NCBI GenBank assembly: GCA_001829505.1 | Contig: MIBK01000079.1 | Span: 29,342 to 42,832 of the forward strand | DNA: 13,491 bases | Reading direction: 5' to 3' | DNA from: Spirochaetes bacterium RBG_16_67_19 | GTDB lineage: Bacteria; Spirochaetota; Spirochaetia; SZUA-6; DRHE01 | Shown here: piece after piece, positions 6,390 through 13,491 of the stretch | How positions within the stretch are numbered: the stretch's first letter is position 1 | Layout: every line of letters starts with the position of its first letter | The notes under the pieces: generated by a model | What the model was told of the DNA's origin: nothing | Databases searched by the model: none | What the model saw: the letters and a program-made list of their open reading frames with translations, nothing else | Made by a program: the position numbers and the translations under genes

Positions 6390-6578
6390 ATGTCGCGCAC
6401 CTGTGAACTTTGCGGTAAGAAAACCACCACCGGCAACAACGTATCCCACGCCAACAACAAGACCAAGCGGGACTGGAAGCCCAATCTGCTGAAGGTGCGC
6501 ACCCTGGTGGGCGGCACCAAGACCACGCTGAAGATCTGCGCCCGCTGCCTGCGCAGCGGCAAGTTCGTCAAGGTCTAA
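6390..6578 (+). CDS. rpmB: 50S ribosomal protein L28
   Basis: A 62-residue basic protein with the L28 hallmarks: N-terminal CELCGK, the [13 protein letters not shown] block (15-27), WKPNL (29-33) and a C-terminal CARC. Cys5, Cys8, Cys50 and Cys53 form two CxxC pairs, the zinc-ribbon (C+) form of this ribosomal protein. It is part of the large ribosomal subunit. The start at MSRTC is chosen because it matches the family N-terminus; the frame is open further upstream (to an ATG at 6312), but that would add 26 unrelated residues and overlap the promoter. No SD precedes the ATG, and the -10 box ends 8 nt before it, so a leaderless mRNA is expected. It stands alone, not beside rpmG or other ribosomal genes. 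Its TAA stop overlaps the stop codon of a dehydrogenase remnant on the other strand. Confidence 0.93.
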   Translation: MSRTCELCGKKTTTGNNVSHANNKTKRDWKPNLLKVRTLVGGTKTTLKICARCLRSGKFVKV

Positions 6579-6746
6579 GGCTCAGGAAACTCGCTCAGGT
6601 GCACCGGCTTCCCCGTAGCGGCGGACTCGTCCGCCGCGAAGACCAGCAGGGGCGGCTTGGTCGCGCACCTGCTCGCTCTTCGCCTCCCGGTCCACGGCGA
6701 TAGGTCGCCGCGCCGGCGACCCGCCCACGATCATAACCTTGCTCAT
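6575..6746 (-). pseudogene. Scar of a deleted Gfo/Idh/MocA-family oxidoreductase gene
   Basis: Read on the minus strand towards 6575, one frame ends LVFAADES, then [15 protein letters not shown] and a TAG stop (6577-6575). The intact dehydrogenase at 11627-12673 ends VVFAADKS, AATGKPVSLSEFPKP. By eye the DNA agrees at about 56 of 69 positions and then stops matching abruptly. In another frame, a start with a good SD (GGGAGG, then ATG at 6746-6744) begins MSKVMIVGG and runs 54 residues to a TGA at 6584-6582. The simplest reading is that an internal deletion joined a gene start to the tail of a Gfo/Idh gene out of frame; the start may belong to the same gene or to another. The 54-codon frame itself is unlikely to be functional. 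Confidence 0.6.
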
Positions 6747-6764
6747 AGACACCTCCCTGCAGAG

Positions 6765-6794
6765 TTGCTCGTGGTGCGCAGGCAGCCTTATACT
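6765..6794 (+). promoter_or_regulatory. Probable promoter of the five-gene ABC/MBL operon
   Basis: TTGCTC (6765-6770), an 18-bp spacer, then TATACT (6789-6794), a good -10. Transcription would start near 6801, giving a leader of about 47 nt before ATG 6848. The -35 is weaker than those of the CUT2 operon and rpmB, so this promoter may need help or be regulated. Confidence 0.5.
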
Positions 6795-6803
6795 ACAGAC
6801 ATG

Positions 6804-6822
6804 GGGCCGCTTCCGGCGGCCC
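6804..6822 (+). promoter_or_regulatory. GC-rich hairpin at the 5' end of the ABC operon leader
   Basis: GGGCCGC (6804-6810), loop TTCCG, GCGGCCC (6816-6822): a perfect 7-bp all-GC stem at or just after the predicted transcription start and 14 nt before the SD AAGGAGG. There is no U-tract, so it is not a typical terminator. It may stabilise the mRNA 5' end or be a palindromic operator. Confidence 0.4.
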
Positions 6823-6847
6823 GATTCCTCAAGCCAAGGAGGCTACC

Positions 6848-8023
6848 ATGAAAGCAAGGGGAACGCTCCTGCTGGCTGCGGTGTTTCTGCTGGCGGCGAC
6901 GCTGGCCTTCGCCGGCGGCGGCGGTGAAGCCGGAGGCAAGGCCGCTCCGGTCAAGGTCGTGTACATGACCGCCGGCGACGTGAACATGCTCGCCCTGGGG
7001 CAGAACGTCATCGGCCCGGCCCTGGCCGAGAAATATCCGAACCTCCAGGTGATGACCGTGCACACCGGACCGGGCAACGCGGGTTCCCAGCTCATCCTGG
7101 AAAAGCTGGAAGCGGAGAGCAGGTCCAACAAGCAAGCCTGGGACGTGGACGTGGCCATGGTCCACCAGATCTTCATGAAGTGGGCCATGGAGAAGGACCT
7201 GCTCATGCCCTACGCCAAGGAAGTGCCCACCTGGGCCTACGTCACCACGCCCTTCGCCAAGAACTCCCTGGGCGTGGACATCGAGGGCTACGGCATCCCG
7301 ATGTTCCTCAGCCAGACCGCGCTGGCCTACAACCCGGACTACGTGAAGAACCCGCCCAAGAGTTACGCCGAGCTGGTGGACTGGGTCAAGGCCAACCCCG
7401 GCAAGTTCGGCTACAACGGCATCAAGGGCGGCATGTCCGGCGTGTCCTTCGCCATCGGCTGGGTGTACTGGAAGACCGGCAAGTACCAGAAGTACGCGGT
7501 CACCGGCCCGGTGGAAAAGGCCGAGTTCGACACCTGGGAGCAGGCCTTCAAGGACCTGGGCGAGTTCAACAAGCACGTGACTTTCACCGGAGGAAACGTG
7601 GGCACCCTGGACGCCCTGAACCGCGGGGAAATCTGGATGGGCCCCGTGTGGGTGGACATGTTCTTCACCTTCATGAACGAAGGAAAGCTCGACCCCAAGA
7701 CCCGCATGATCCTGCCGGAGCCCGGCATGCCCGGACAGCCCATGTACTTCGTGATCCCCAAGAAGGCGGCCCACCCCGAGGAGGCCAAGAAGTTCGTCGA
7801 GTACGTGACCAGCCCGGAGTTCCAGGCCAAGGAGATCGTGCAGCGCTTCAACTGGTACCCGGGCATCGACGGGGCGCAGCTCAAGGGCGCGGTGCCGCAG
7901 GAGATCTACGACAAGATCTACGGCGATGTGACCCCCGCCGACCTGGTCAAGAAGGGCCAGGCCTTCCCGCTTGCGGACTACATGACCGCCATGCTGGAAG
8001 GCTACGAGAAGTGGATCAAGTAG
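6848..8023 (+). CDS. Family-1 extracellular solute-binding protein of an ABC importer
   Basis: A 391-residue secreted binding protein (SBP_bac_1 / PotD-like group), the substrate receptor for the permeases and ATPase that follow. The signal peptide has a basic start (MKAR), a hydrophobic core (7-20) and an AFAGGGGEAGG end with no lipobox Cys. The mature part starts KVVYMTAGDVNML, has the usual AYNPDYVKNPPKSYAELVDW segment (about 160-179), a GEIWMGPVWVDMFF stretch, and PKKAAHPEEAKKFVEYVTS (about 301-319), the hallmark C-terminal helix where 'captured' residues follow a predicted strand (YFVIPKK). The start is set by AAGGAGG 5 nt upstream of ATG. It is followed 6 bp later by the first permease. 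The ligand cannot be told; the ATPase type suggests polyamine-, iron- or phosphonate-like or other small charged compounds, but carbohydrate import is not excluded. Confidence 0.88.
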   Translation: MKARGTLLLAAVFLLAATLAFAGGGGEAGGKAAPVKVVYMTAGDVNMLALGQNVIGPALAEKYPNLQVMTVHTGPGNAGSQLILEKLEAESRSNKQAWDVDVAMVHQIFMKWAMEKDLLMPYAKEVPTWAYVTTPFAKNSLGVDIEGYGIPMFLSQTALAYNPDYVKNPPKSYAELVDWVKANPGKFGYNGIKGGMSGVSFAIGWVYWKTGKYQKYAVTGPVEKAEFDTWEQAFKDLGEFNKHVTFTGGNVGTLDALNRGEIWMGPVWVDMFFTFMNEGKLDPKTRMILPEPGMPGQPMYFVIPKKAAHPEEAKKFVEYVTSPEFQAKEIVQRFNWYPGIDGAQLKGAVPQEIYDKIYGDVTPADLVKKGQAFPLADYMTAMLEGYEKWIK

Positions 8024-8029
8024 ATACGG

Positions 8030-8911
8030 ATGCCTGAGCTGCCCGCCAGGAGGGGACCGCGGCTCGCGCCGCGGTTCCCTCCCTGGCTCTTCCTGCTTCT
8101 GCCCGCCTTGAGCTTCATGCTGCTGATGTACGGCTACCCGTTCGTGCGCTCCTTCGTGCAGAGCTTCCTGGACGCCGCCGGCAGGTTCACCCTGGCCAAC
8201 TACGCCAAGACCTGGGACCTGTACCTGAAGGACCTGGGCTTCACCTTCGCGGTCACGGCTTTCAGCACGTTGCTCACCGCGGTGCTGGCCATCCTGCTGG
8301 CCATGTACCTGCGCTTCCGCGACGGGCCGCTCGCCCGCCTGATGGGAGGCCTGTACCGCCTGCCGATCTTCATCCCCTTCGTGGTCGTGGCCCAGATGAT
8401 GAACACCTTCCTGGCCCCCCACGGACTGTTCAACCTGGCGCTGGCCCGCGTGGGGCTGGTAAATATAGAGAAGCCTCTGCAGCTTTTCAACTTTTGGGGG
8501 CTGTCCTTCGGCTTCATCTGGAAGATGGTTCCCTTTTCGGTGCTGATCATCCACGGGGGCTTCCAGATGATCGACAACAGCTACATCGAGGCGGCCCGCA
8601 GCGCGGGGGCGCGCACCGGCACGGTGATCACCCGCATCCTCATGCCCATGAGCCGCTCCAGCATCCTGGTGGCCCTGGTGCTGGTCTACTCCCAGGTCGT
8701 CGGCACCTTCACCCTGCCCTACATGCTCATCGGGGGCAAGATCCCCACCACCATCACCGTGGACATCGCCCACCGGGTGAACTACTTCCGCGACTTCGGC
8801 GTGGCCAACACCCTGGGCGTGTTCTCCTACCTGCTGGTGCTGGTCACGGCCATCTACTATTTACGCTCCTCGGTGCGCCGGGTAACCGAGGAGGGGGCCG
8901 GGCCTCGATGA
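8030..8911 (+). CDS. ABC transporter permease, BPD_transp_1 family (first subunit)
   Basis: A 293-residue inner-membrane protein with about six hydrophobic segments. The first spans residues 19-36, preceded by an Arg/Pro-rich cytoplasmic tail. The permease loop that docks on the ATPase is visible as EAARSAGARTGTVITRILMP (187-206), the EAA motif of importers of the PotB/FbpB type. The ATG lies 6 bp after the stop of the binding protein, with only a weak SD, so translation is probably coupled. Its TGA overlaps the ATG of the second permease (ATGA at 8908-8911). It pairs with that permease as a heterodimeric channel. Confidence 0.88.
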   Translation: MPELPARRGPRLAPRFPPWLFLLLPALSFMLLMYGYPFVRSFVQSFLDAAGRFTLANYAKTWDLYLKDLGFTFAVTAFSTLLTAVLAILLAMYLRFRDGPLARLMGGLYRLPIFIPFVVVAQMMNTFLAPHGLFNLALARVGLVNIEKPLQLFNFWGLSFGFIWKMVPFSVLIIHGGFQMIDNSYIEAARSAGARTGTVITRILMPMSRSSILVALVLVYSQVVGTFTLPYMLIGGKIPTTITVDIAHRVNYFRDFGVANTLGVFSYLLVLVTAIYYLRSSVRRVTEEGAGPR

Positions 8912-9735
8912 GCCTCAAGCGCATCCTGATTCTGTCCGCGGAGCTGGTGCTGCTGGTCCTGGTGTTCCTGCTCATCGTCGGGCCGATGATGAGCCTGCTC
9001 TTGTGGTCGGTGGCCATCCGCTGGTACTGGCCGGCCACGCTGCCTCAGGAGGTGGGGCTGGACTATTGGAGGCAGGCCCTGGGCCTCGAGAAGAGCCTGG
9101 CCATCGGGGCGGTGAGCATCGTGCCGGCCTTCCTGTTGAGCCTCTCGATCGCCGTAACCGTGGTGGCCATCACCATGCTCCTGGCCATCCCGGCGGGCTA
9201 CGCCCTGGCCAAGTACCGCATCCCCTTCGGGCCGGCGATCCTGTTCCTGTTCCTCATGCCCAACGCCTTCCCCCAGCAGCCCATCTTCGTCAACCTGCTG
9301 GGCCTGTTCACCCGCCTGCGCCTGGCGGGCACCGTGCCCGGGGTGATGCTCACCCACATCCTGGTCGGCCTGGTGTTCGGGGTGTGGATCACCAGCGCCA
9401 CCTTCCGGGCCATTCCCTCGCATCTGGAAGAGGCTGCCCGCAGCGTCGGGGCCAGCCGCGCCCGGGCCTTCTTCCGCATCACCCTGCCGCTGGCCGCCCC
9501 CGGCCTCTTGTCCAGCGCCGTCTTTGTGTTCATCACCTCGCTGGACGAGTTCACGGGCACCTTCTTCATCGGCCTGCCCTTCGTCAACACCCTGCCCATG
9601 ACCCTGTACTCCTCCAGCGGCTACAACATGCAGTTCGCCTCGGTGATCGCCATCATCCTGCTGGTCCCCAGCATCCTGTTCATGACCCTGATCCAGCGCA
9701 TGCTGCGCGCCGAGTACGTCGGCGGCATGGGCTAG
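8908..9735 (+). CDS. ABC transporter permease, BPD_transp_1 family (second subunit)
   Basis: A 275-residue inner-membrane permease, PotC-like in size. The first hydrophobic segment covers about residues 8-34; further segments follow at 65-97, 108-135, 143-162, 196-215 and about 247-265. The EAA loop is EEAARSVGASRARAFFRITLP (174-194). The frame is open upstream into the preceding gene, but ATG 8908 is chosen because it gives a family-typical N-terminus, follows a GAGGAGGGG about 11 nt upstream, and makes a 4-bp ATGA overlap with the first permease. The TAG is followed by the SD of the ATPase gene. Confidence 0.88.
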   Translation: MSLKRILILSAELVLLVLVFLLIVGPMMSLLLWSVAIRWYWPATLPQEVGLDYWRQALGLEKSLAIGAVSIVPAFLLSLSIAVTVVAITMLLAIPAGYALAKYRIPFGPAILFLFLMPNAFPQQPIFVNLLGLFTRLRLAGTVPGVMLTHILVGLVFGVWITSATFRAIPSHLEEAARSVGASRARAFFRITLPLAAPGLLSSAVFVFITSLDEFTGTFFIGLPFVNTLPMTLYSSSGYNMQFASVIAIILLVPSILFMTLIQRMLRAEYVGGMG

Positions 9736-9751
9736 GAGGGAGAGCGAAAGC

Positions 9752-10840
<1,089 letters not shown>

Positions 10841-10850
10841 GGGATCGGCT

Positions 10851-11600
10851 ATGCGGGTCTGCTTCCTGGGCACCGCCTCCGCCGAGCCCACCGCGGAGGA
10901 CGGCTACACTTCGTTCTTGATCGAGGCCGGATCCCACCTGCTTCTGGTCGACGCCTCGGGCAATGCCGTGCAGTCCCTGCTGCGGGCGGGCCGCGATCCG
11001 CTTTCCCTGGAGATCCTGGTGCTCACCCACCATCACGCCGACCACCTCGGCGGCTACCCCTCGCTGCTGCAGAGCTCCAGCTGCCTGGGACGCAGGCAGC
11101 CGCTCACCGTGCTGTGCGCGGAGCCCTGCCGGACCCGGGTGCGCGGCCTGCACGAATTGCTGGAACTGGATCCGCCCGACTGCGCGTTTCCGGTCGTCCT
11201 GGACGAATCCTTCCGGGCCCCGGACCTGGAGATCCGGCTCCTGCCGGGAAATCACTCCGTGCCCACCAGCATGGTTTGGGTTGGGGACGGCCAGGGCTGC
11301 CTGCTGTACAGCTCTGACACCGCGCCCGGCCCGGCGGTCGCCGCGGCCGCGCGCGGCTGCGGCACCCTGATCCACGAGGCCACCTTCCCGCAGGCCCAGG
11401 CCGCGGACCCGGCCCACTCCGGGCACAGCTCGGCGCTGTCGGCAGGCAGGGCGGCCGCGGCCGCGGGGGTGTCCCGCCTCCTGCTTTGCCACGTCGGCTG
11501 GCGGAAGTATGCGTACCCTGCCGCGGTCACCGAGGAGGCCTCCAAAGCCTTCGCTGGCGAGGTCCTGGTGCCCCAGCCCTTCCGCTGGTACTCCCTGTAG
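10851..11600 (+). CDS. Metallo-beta-lactamase-fold hydrolase, RNase Z-like
   Basis: A 249-residue cytoplasmic MBL-fold protein. Zinc-site residues are readable: HHHADH (60-65, the HxHxDH motif), His135 (GNHSVP), Asp156 (YSSDTAPG), the HEATF segment (175-179), His192 (GHSSALSAG) and His214 (CHVG). The order GT-A-S N-terminus, SDT, HEATF, HSS, CHVG is that of the RNase Z / ElaC-like branch, not of beta-lactamases. It lacks an obvious exosite insertion for tRNA, so it is more likely a phosphodiesterase or small-molecule hydrolase than the tRNA 3'-processing enzyme. The start lies 10 bp after the ATPase stop, with GAGGG close upstream, so it is the last gene of the operon. This placement suggests it processes the imported compound; the substrate is unknown. 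Confidence 0.85.
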   Translation: MRVCFLGTASAEPTAEDGYTSFLIEAGSHLLLVDASGNAVQSLLRAGRDPLSLEILVLTHHHADHLGGYPSLLQSSSCLGRRQPLTVLCAEPCRTRVRGLHELLELDPPDCAFPVVLDESFRAPDLEIRLLPGNHSVPTSMVWVGDGQGCLLYSSDTAPGPAVAAAARGCGTLIHEATFPQAQAADPAHSGHSSALSAGRAAAAAGVSRLLLCHVGWRKYAYPAAVTEEASKAFAGEVLVPQPFRWYSL

Positions 11601-11626
11601 CCGAGCTGGCTGGCGGACGCCAAAGT

Positions 11627-12673
11627 CTAGGGCTTGGGGAACTCGCTCAAGGAGACCGGCTTGCCCGTCGCCGCGGACTTGTCCGCCGCGAAAACGACCC
11701 GGTGCGTCTCGAAGGCGTTCTCGATGTTCGAGGCGGTTTCGCTTCCGGTTTCCAGGCAGGCGGCGAAGTCGGAGAACTGCTCCTTGTAGGGGTGGTGGGC
11801 CACGTCGCCGGAGTCCACCAGCTGCACGTCCATCTTCATCCAGCCCCGCAGGCCCGGGATCTTCTTGCTGTAGAAAAGCTCGTTTTTCACCGCGCCGTGG
11901 GAGCCCACGAAGTTCATGTTGAACACGTAGGGCTGCATCGCGTCGGTCACTGAGGCGCATTTGCCGATGGTGCGGCCGTTGGCAAACTTCAGCAGGGTCA
12001 CCGAGGTGGTGGGGTATTCGTAGGGTTTGTACACCTCGTGGGGATTGGTGGTGGGGTAGCTGAAGACCTCCTCCACCGGACCGGCCTGCCCGCCGGCGAT
12101 GTACAGCAGGGTGTCCAGCGAATGGATCCCCGCGGTGAGCAGCGAGCTTCCGCCGAAGTCCTTCTTGACGTTCCAGGCGAACTGCCCGTACCACGGCCCG
12201 ATCCCGTGAAAGTAGTCGCACTCGGAGTAGTAGATCTCCCCGATCTGTCCCTGGTCCACCAGGGCCTTGGTGGCCTTGGTCACGGAGATGAACCGGCACT
12301 CGAAGCAGACGGAGGTCTTCACCCCGTTCTGGCGCACCGCCTTGACCATCCTGCGGCAGTCCTCGAAATCGATGGCCATGGGCTTCTCGATGATGAGGTG
12401 CTTCTTGGCCTCCGCGGCCTTGATGGCCTGCTCGGCGTGGAAGGGGTGGGGCGTGCAGATGTCCACGATGTCGATGTCCCGGTCGGCCAGGAACTTGTCG
12501 TAGTCGTTGTAGACCTTCAGCTCCAGGCCGTACTGGGCCTTCAGCGCCGCGGGGTCCAGCTTGCGCCGCGACAGGATGGCCACCGGCTGGAAATTCGGCA
12601 GCTCGGAGAAGGTCTTCAGGTGGGCCCCCGCCACCCAGCCAAACCCGACGATCCCGACCCTGTAGCTCTTCAT
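11627..12673 (-). CDS. Gfo/Idh/MocA-family NAD(P)-dependent oxidoreductase
   Basis: A 348-residue dehydrogenase of the family that includes inositol dehydrogenase and glucose-fructose oxidoreductase. The N-terminal Rossmann domain starts RVGIVGFGWVAGAH (nucleotide-binding GxGxxA/G, 7-16) and ends at the EKP motif (96-98, with Lys97 the conserved catalytic Lys). The C-terminal domain has GIHSLD (182-187) with His184/Asp187 at the usual active-site positions. ATG 12673 is chosen over an upstream in-frame GTG/ATG extension because GAGGAGG lies just upstream and the Rossmann strand starts at once. It follows the SsuC-type permease gene by 23 bp and is probably co-transcribed with it. Its tail is closely similar to the remnant at 6575-6645. 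The substrate is probably a sugar, polyol or related carbonyl compound; a lyase-like or isomerase role cannot be excluded. Confidence 0.92.
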   Translation of the reverse strand: MKSYRVGIVGFGWVAGAHLKTFSELPNFQPVAILSRRKLDPAALKAQYGLELKVYNDYDKFLADRDIDIVDICTPHPFHAEQAIKAAEAKKHLIIEKPMAIDFEDCRRMVKAVRQNGVKTSVCFECRFISVTKATKALVDQGQIGEIYYSECDYFHGIGPWYGQFAWNVKKDFGGSSLLTAGIHSLDTLLYIAGGQAGPVEEVFSYPTTNPHEVYKPYEYPTTSVTLLKFANGRTIGKCASVTDAMQPYVFNMNFVGSHGAVKNELFYSKKIPGLRGWMKMDVQLVDSGDVAHHPYKEQFSDFAACLETGSETASNIENAFETHRVVFAADKSAATGKPVSLSEFPKP

Positions 12674-12696
12674 GACTTCCTCCTCGATTGTTTCCG

Positions 12697-13491
12697 CTAT
12701 TCCTGCCAGCTCGCCCACTTCTTCCCGACCGCGGCCATGATGATCCAGATGGAGATGCCGATCAGGGACACCAGCAGGATGACGGCGAAGAAGCTGGCCA
12801 TCCGGGCGAGGGAGGAGTAGTACGAGATCCTGTTGCCCAGACCGAACTTGCCCCCGAACATGTCGGAGGCCACCGCGGTGATCAGGCCGAAGATTCCGCC
12901 CACCAGCAGCCCCACGTTGATCATGGGCAGGGCCAGGGGGAAGCGGATCTTGCGGAAAATCTGGAAGGTCGTGGCCCCGTAGGACTTGGCCAGGGCGATC
13001 TTGGCCAGGTCGGTTCTGCGGAATCCCGTGGTGGCGTTGATCATGACCATCGGGCCCACGGACAGGGCCACCGCGATGATCCGCGGCCAGATGTTGAAGC
13101 CCATGCGCAGCATCAGCAGCGGCACCAGGGCGATGGTCGGGGTGGTGACCAGCAGCAGGATGTAGGGGGTGATCACCTTTTCGATGAAGGGCACCTGGGT
13201 GAGCACGGCGGCCATGAACAGGCCGATGGCGGCCCCGATCACGTAGCCGGCCGCCAGCTCGGCCAGGGTGATGAAGAAGTGCGGGTAGACGGTGGGCATG
13301 TTGGTCACCATGGCCACCGCGATGGCGCTGGGCGTGGGGAACACGAACTCCGGGACCTTGGTCAGGCGCACGGCCAGCTCCCAGCCTCCGATGACCAGGA
13401 CCGCCACCGCCAGGATGCCAAGCACCTGCTTCCAGCCGTGGATCTGCACCGCGGTTACGGTGGCCGAGATGTCCAGCGCCCCGTGGCTGGC
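12697..13491 (-). CDS. ABC transporter permease, SsuC/TauC-like (5' end open)
   Basis: An inner-membrane permease of the nitrate/sulfonate/taurine/riboflavin-precursor importer type, with about six hydrophobic segments. FVFPTPSAIAVAM is the standard early motif (FPxP after TM1), and AKSYGATTFQIFRKIRFPLALP is the EAA-like ATPase-contact loop. The frame stays open to the window edge. GTG 13449 would give 250 residues, normal for the family, but has no SD upstream, so the true start may lie outside the window; coordinates are given as open. The matching ATPase and binding protein are not in the window and are presumably further upstream. The next gene in the transcript is the Gfo/Idh dehydrogenase, 23 bp downstream, which suggests uptake of its substrate or of a related compound. 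Confidence 0.88.
   Translation of the reverse strand, partial: ASHGALDISATVTAVQIHGWKQVLGILAVAVLVIGGWELAVRLTKVPEFVFPTPSAIAVAMVTNMPTVYPHFFITLAELAAGYVIGAAIGLFMAAVLTQVPFIEKVITPYILLLVTTPTIALVPLLMLRMGFNIWPRIIAVALSVGPMVMINATTGFRRTDLAKIALAKSYGATTFQIFRKIRFPLALPMINVGLLVGGIFGLITAVASDMFGGKFGLGNRISYYSSLARMASFFAVILLVSLIGISIWIIMAAVGKKWASWQE

Noticed and set aside
6312..6578. ATG 6312 as the start of L28
   Set aside because: The 26 added residues have no resemblance to L28, and this region contains the -35 and -10 boxes.
6788..8773. Very long minus-strand open frame (661 codons) across the binding protein and permease genes
   Set aside because: It is opposite to genes with clear domains, is very rich in His, Gly, Asp and Gln, has no recognisable fold, and is what GC-rich codon bias produces in the antisense frame.
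8494..9735. Long version of the second permease starting at 8494
   Set aside because: The first 138 codons are an out-of-frame copy of the first permease gene; ATG 8908 gives a normal N-terminus and an ATGA overlap.
11601..11626. Bidirectional terminator between the MBL and Gfo/Idh genes
   Set aside because: The 26-bp gap has only very short GC pairs (GGCG/CGCC) and no T-run.

Overview
The window is 13.5 kb of GC-rich bacterial DNA, densely packed with transport and small-molecule catabolism genes. The best guess at the organism is a high-GC member of the Spirochaetota, possibly from a metagenome. The main clue is that the family-1 binding protein at 6848 has a signal peptide ending in an AFAGGGG-type tail with no lipobox cysteine, a pattern I associate with spirochaete solute-binding proteins. 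The short (62 aa) zinc-ribbon form of ribosomal protein L28 is compatible with this. Taxonomy remains an inference.

Layout from left to right. 1-357 is the 3' end of an unrecognised gene. 423-3175 is a two-gene sugar-type (CUT2) ABC transporter behind a clear sigma70-like promoter: a secreted binding protein, then an ATPase and a permease fused in one 592-residue polypeptide. The fusion has no standard start codon and appears to start at ACG. 3129-4164 (minus) is the decayed remnant of an MFS transporter that lacks TM1 and a stretch around TM5/TM6 and has a frameshift. 4220-5386 (plus) is an M24-fold creatinase/prolidase-like protein whose metal ligands are largely replaced. 5452-6186 (minus, convergent) is a creatininase-family amidohydrolase. 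6390-6578 is rpmB (ribosomal protein L28), apparently transcribed as a leaderless mRNA. Just downstream, on the minus strand, is a scar with the last ~22 codons of a lost Gfo/Idh/MocA oxidoreductase.

6848-11600 is a compact five-gene operon: a family-1 binding protein, two BPD_transp_1 permeases, a PotA/FbpC-like ATPase with a TOBE-type tail, and an RNase Z-like metallo-beta-lactamase-fold hydrolase. The genes are joined by an ATGA overlap or by gaps of 6-16 bp. 11627-13491 (minus, convergent with that operon) holds a Gfo/Idh/MocA dehydrogenase and, upstream of it, a SsuC/TauC-type permease that runs to or past the window edge.

The region therefore holds three different ABC importer classes, each near candidate catabolic enzymes: CUT2 near the M24/creatininase pair, the family-1 system with the MBL hydrolase, and the SsuC-type permease with a Gfo/Idh dehydrogenase. 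No substrate can be named from sequence. The two gene remnants show recent turnover of accessory genes. I saw no tRNA, rRNA, CRISPR array, insertion sequence or convincing intrinsic terminator.
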